The notes below the pieces were generated by a model. The model had not been told where the DNA came from. It ran no database searches and worked only from the letters and a program-made list of their open reading frames with translations. A DNA stretch of 13,189 nt, from positions 1 through 13,189 of the forward strand of contig JAZUCT010000035.1 of NCBI GenBank assembly GCA_045639255.1, given 5' to 3'. The translations under genes were made by a program, and so were the position numbers. Origin of the DNA: JAZUCT01 sp045639255. Lineage in GTDB: Bacteria; Bacillota; Clostridia; Christensenellales; UBA1242. Positions 13,189 to 13,189 of this stretch are shown piece after piece. Numbering within the stretch: the first letter of the stretch is position 1; every line of letters begins with the position of its first letter.

Positions 13189-13189
13189 T

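Noticed and set aside
1..13189. Mobile element, CRISPR array, tRNA, rRNA or toxin-antitoxin pair
   Set aside because: No transposase or integrase, no regularly spaced repeats, no cloverleaf or rRNA-like segments, and no small paired genes were seen; inverted repeats are accounted for by terminators or the rplM leader.

Overview
The window is AT-rich (roughly 30% G+C by eye). Nearly all genes lie on the + strand, with strong Shine-Dalgarno sites, sigma-A type promoters and A/T-rich hairpin terminators. SpoVT, a SpoIVFB-type protease, MinD/MinE and a Firmicutes-style rplM leader point to a low-GC member of the Clostridia, probably an uncultured lineage with shortened versions of standard gene clusters. 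The class is inferred from gene content and order, not from a marker-gene tree. I see no mobile element, CRISPR array, tRNA or rRNA gene, and no gene-free stretch longer than about 180 bases.

Layout. 1-1875: the 3' part of a large beta-rich, probably surface-exposed protein, closed by a strong hairpin terminator. 1961-4022: a two-gene unit of a condensation/alcohol-acetyltransferase-like enzyme and a zinc-ribbon six-helix membrane protein (DUF6320 type). 4077-4643: an unrecognised helical protein with its own consensus promoter and terminator. 4714-7066: spoVT, a SpoVB/YabM-type lipid flippase and HU, the order known from the Bacillus/Clostridium spoVT-yabM region but without mazG between them or yabO/yabP/yabQ/divIC after them. 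7104-8204: a consensus promoter, a structured leader, rplM and rpsI (L13 and S9), and a terminator. 8206-8439 (minus): a small DUF378 membrane protein. 8508-11047: a Ppx/GppA-like protein followed by an MreB-like protein, both with degraded phosphate-binding motifs. 11134-13001: minD, minE and a SpoIVFB-like M50 protease. 13024-13188 (minus): the C-terminal end of an unrecognised gene sharing a bidirectional terminator with the protease.

How the genes fit together. The 3' half looks like a pared-down version of the classic mreBCD-minCD-spoIVFAB region: one MreB-like protein, MinD, MinE and the protease remain, while mreC, mreD, minC and spoIVFA are absent locally. The most unusual observation is the tandem pair of actin-fold (ASKHA) proteins at 8583-11047. 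Both carry lysine where the first phosphate-loop aspartate is expected and asparagine where the second is expected, so both may have changed from enzymes into structural or sensory proteins. The ribosomal operon is conventional apart from a lysine-rich N-terminal extension on S9, but its promoter is built into the terminator hairpin of the upstream hup gene.
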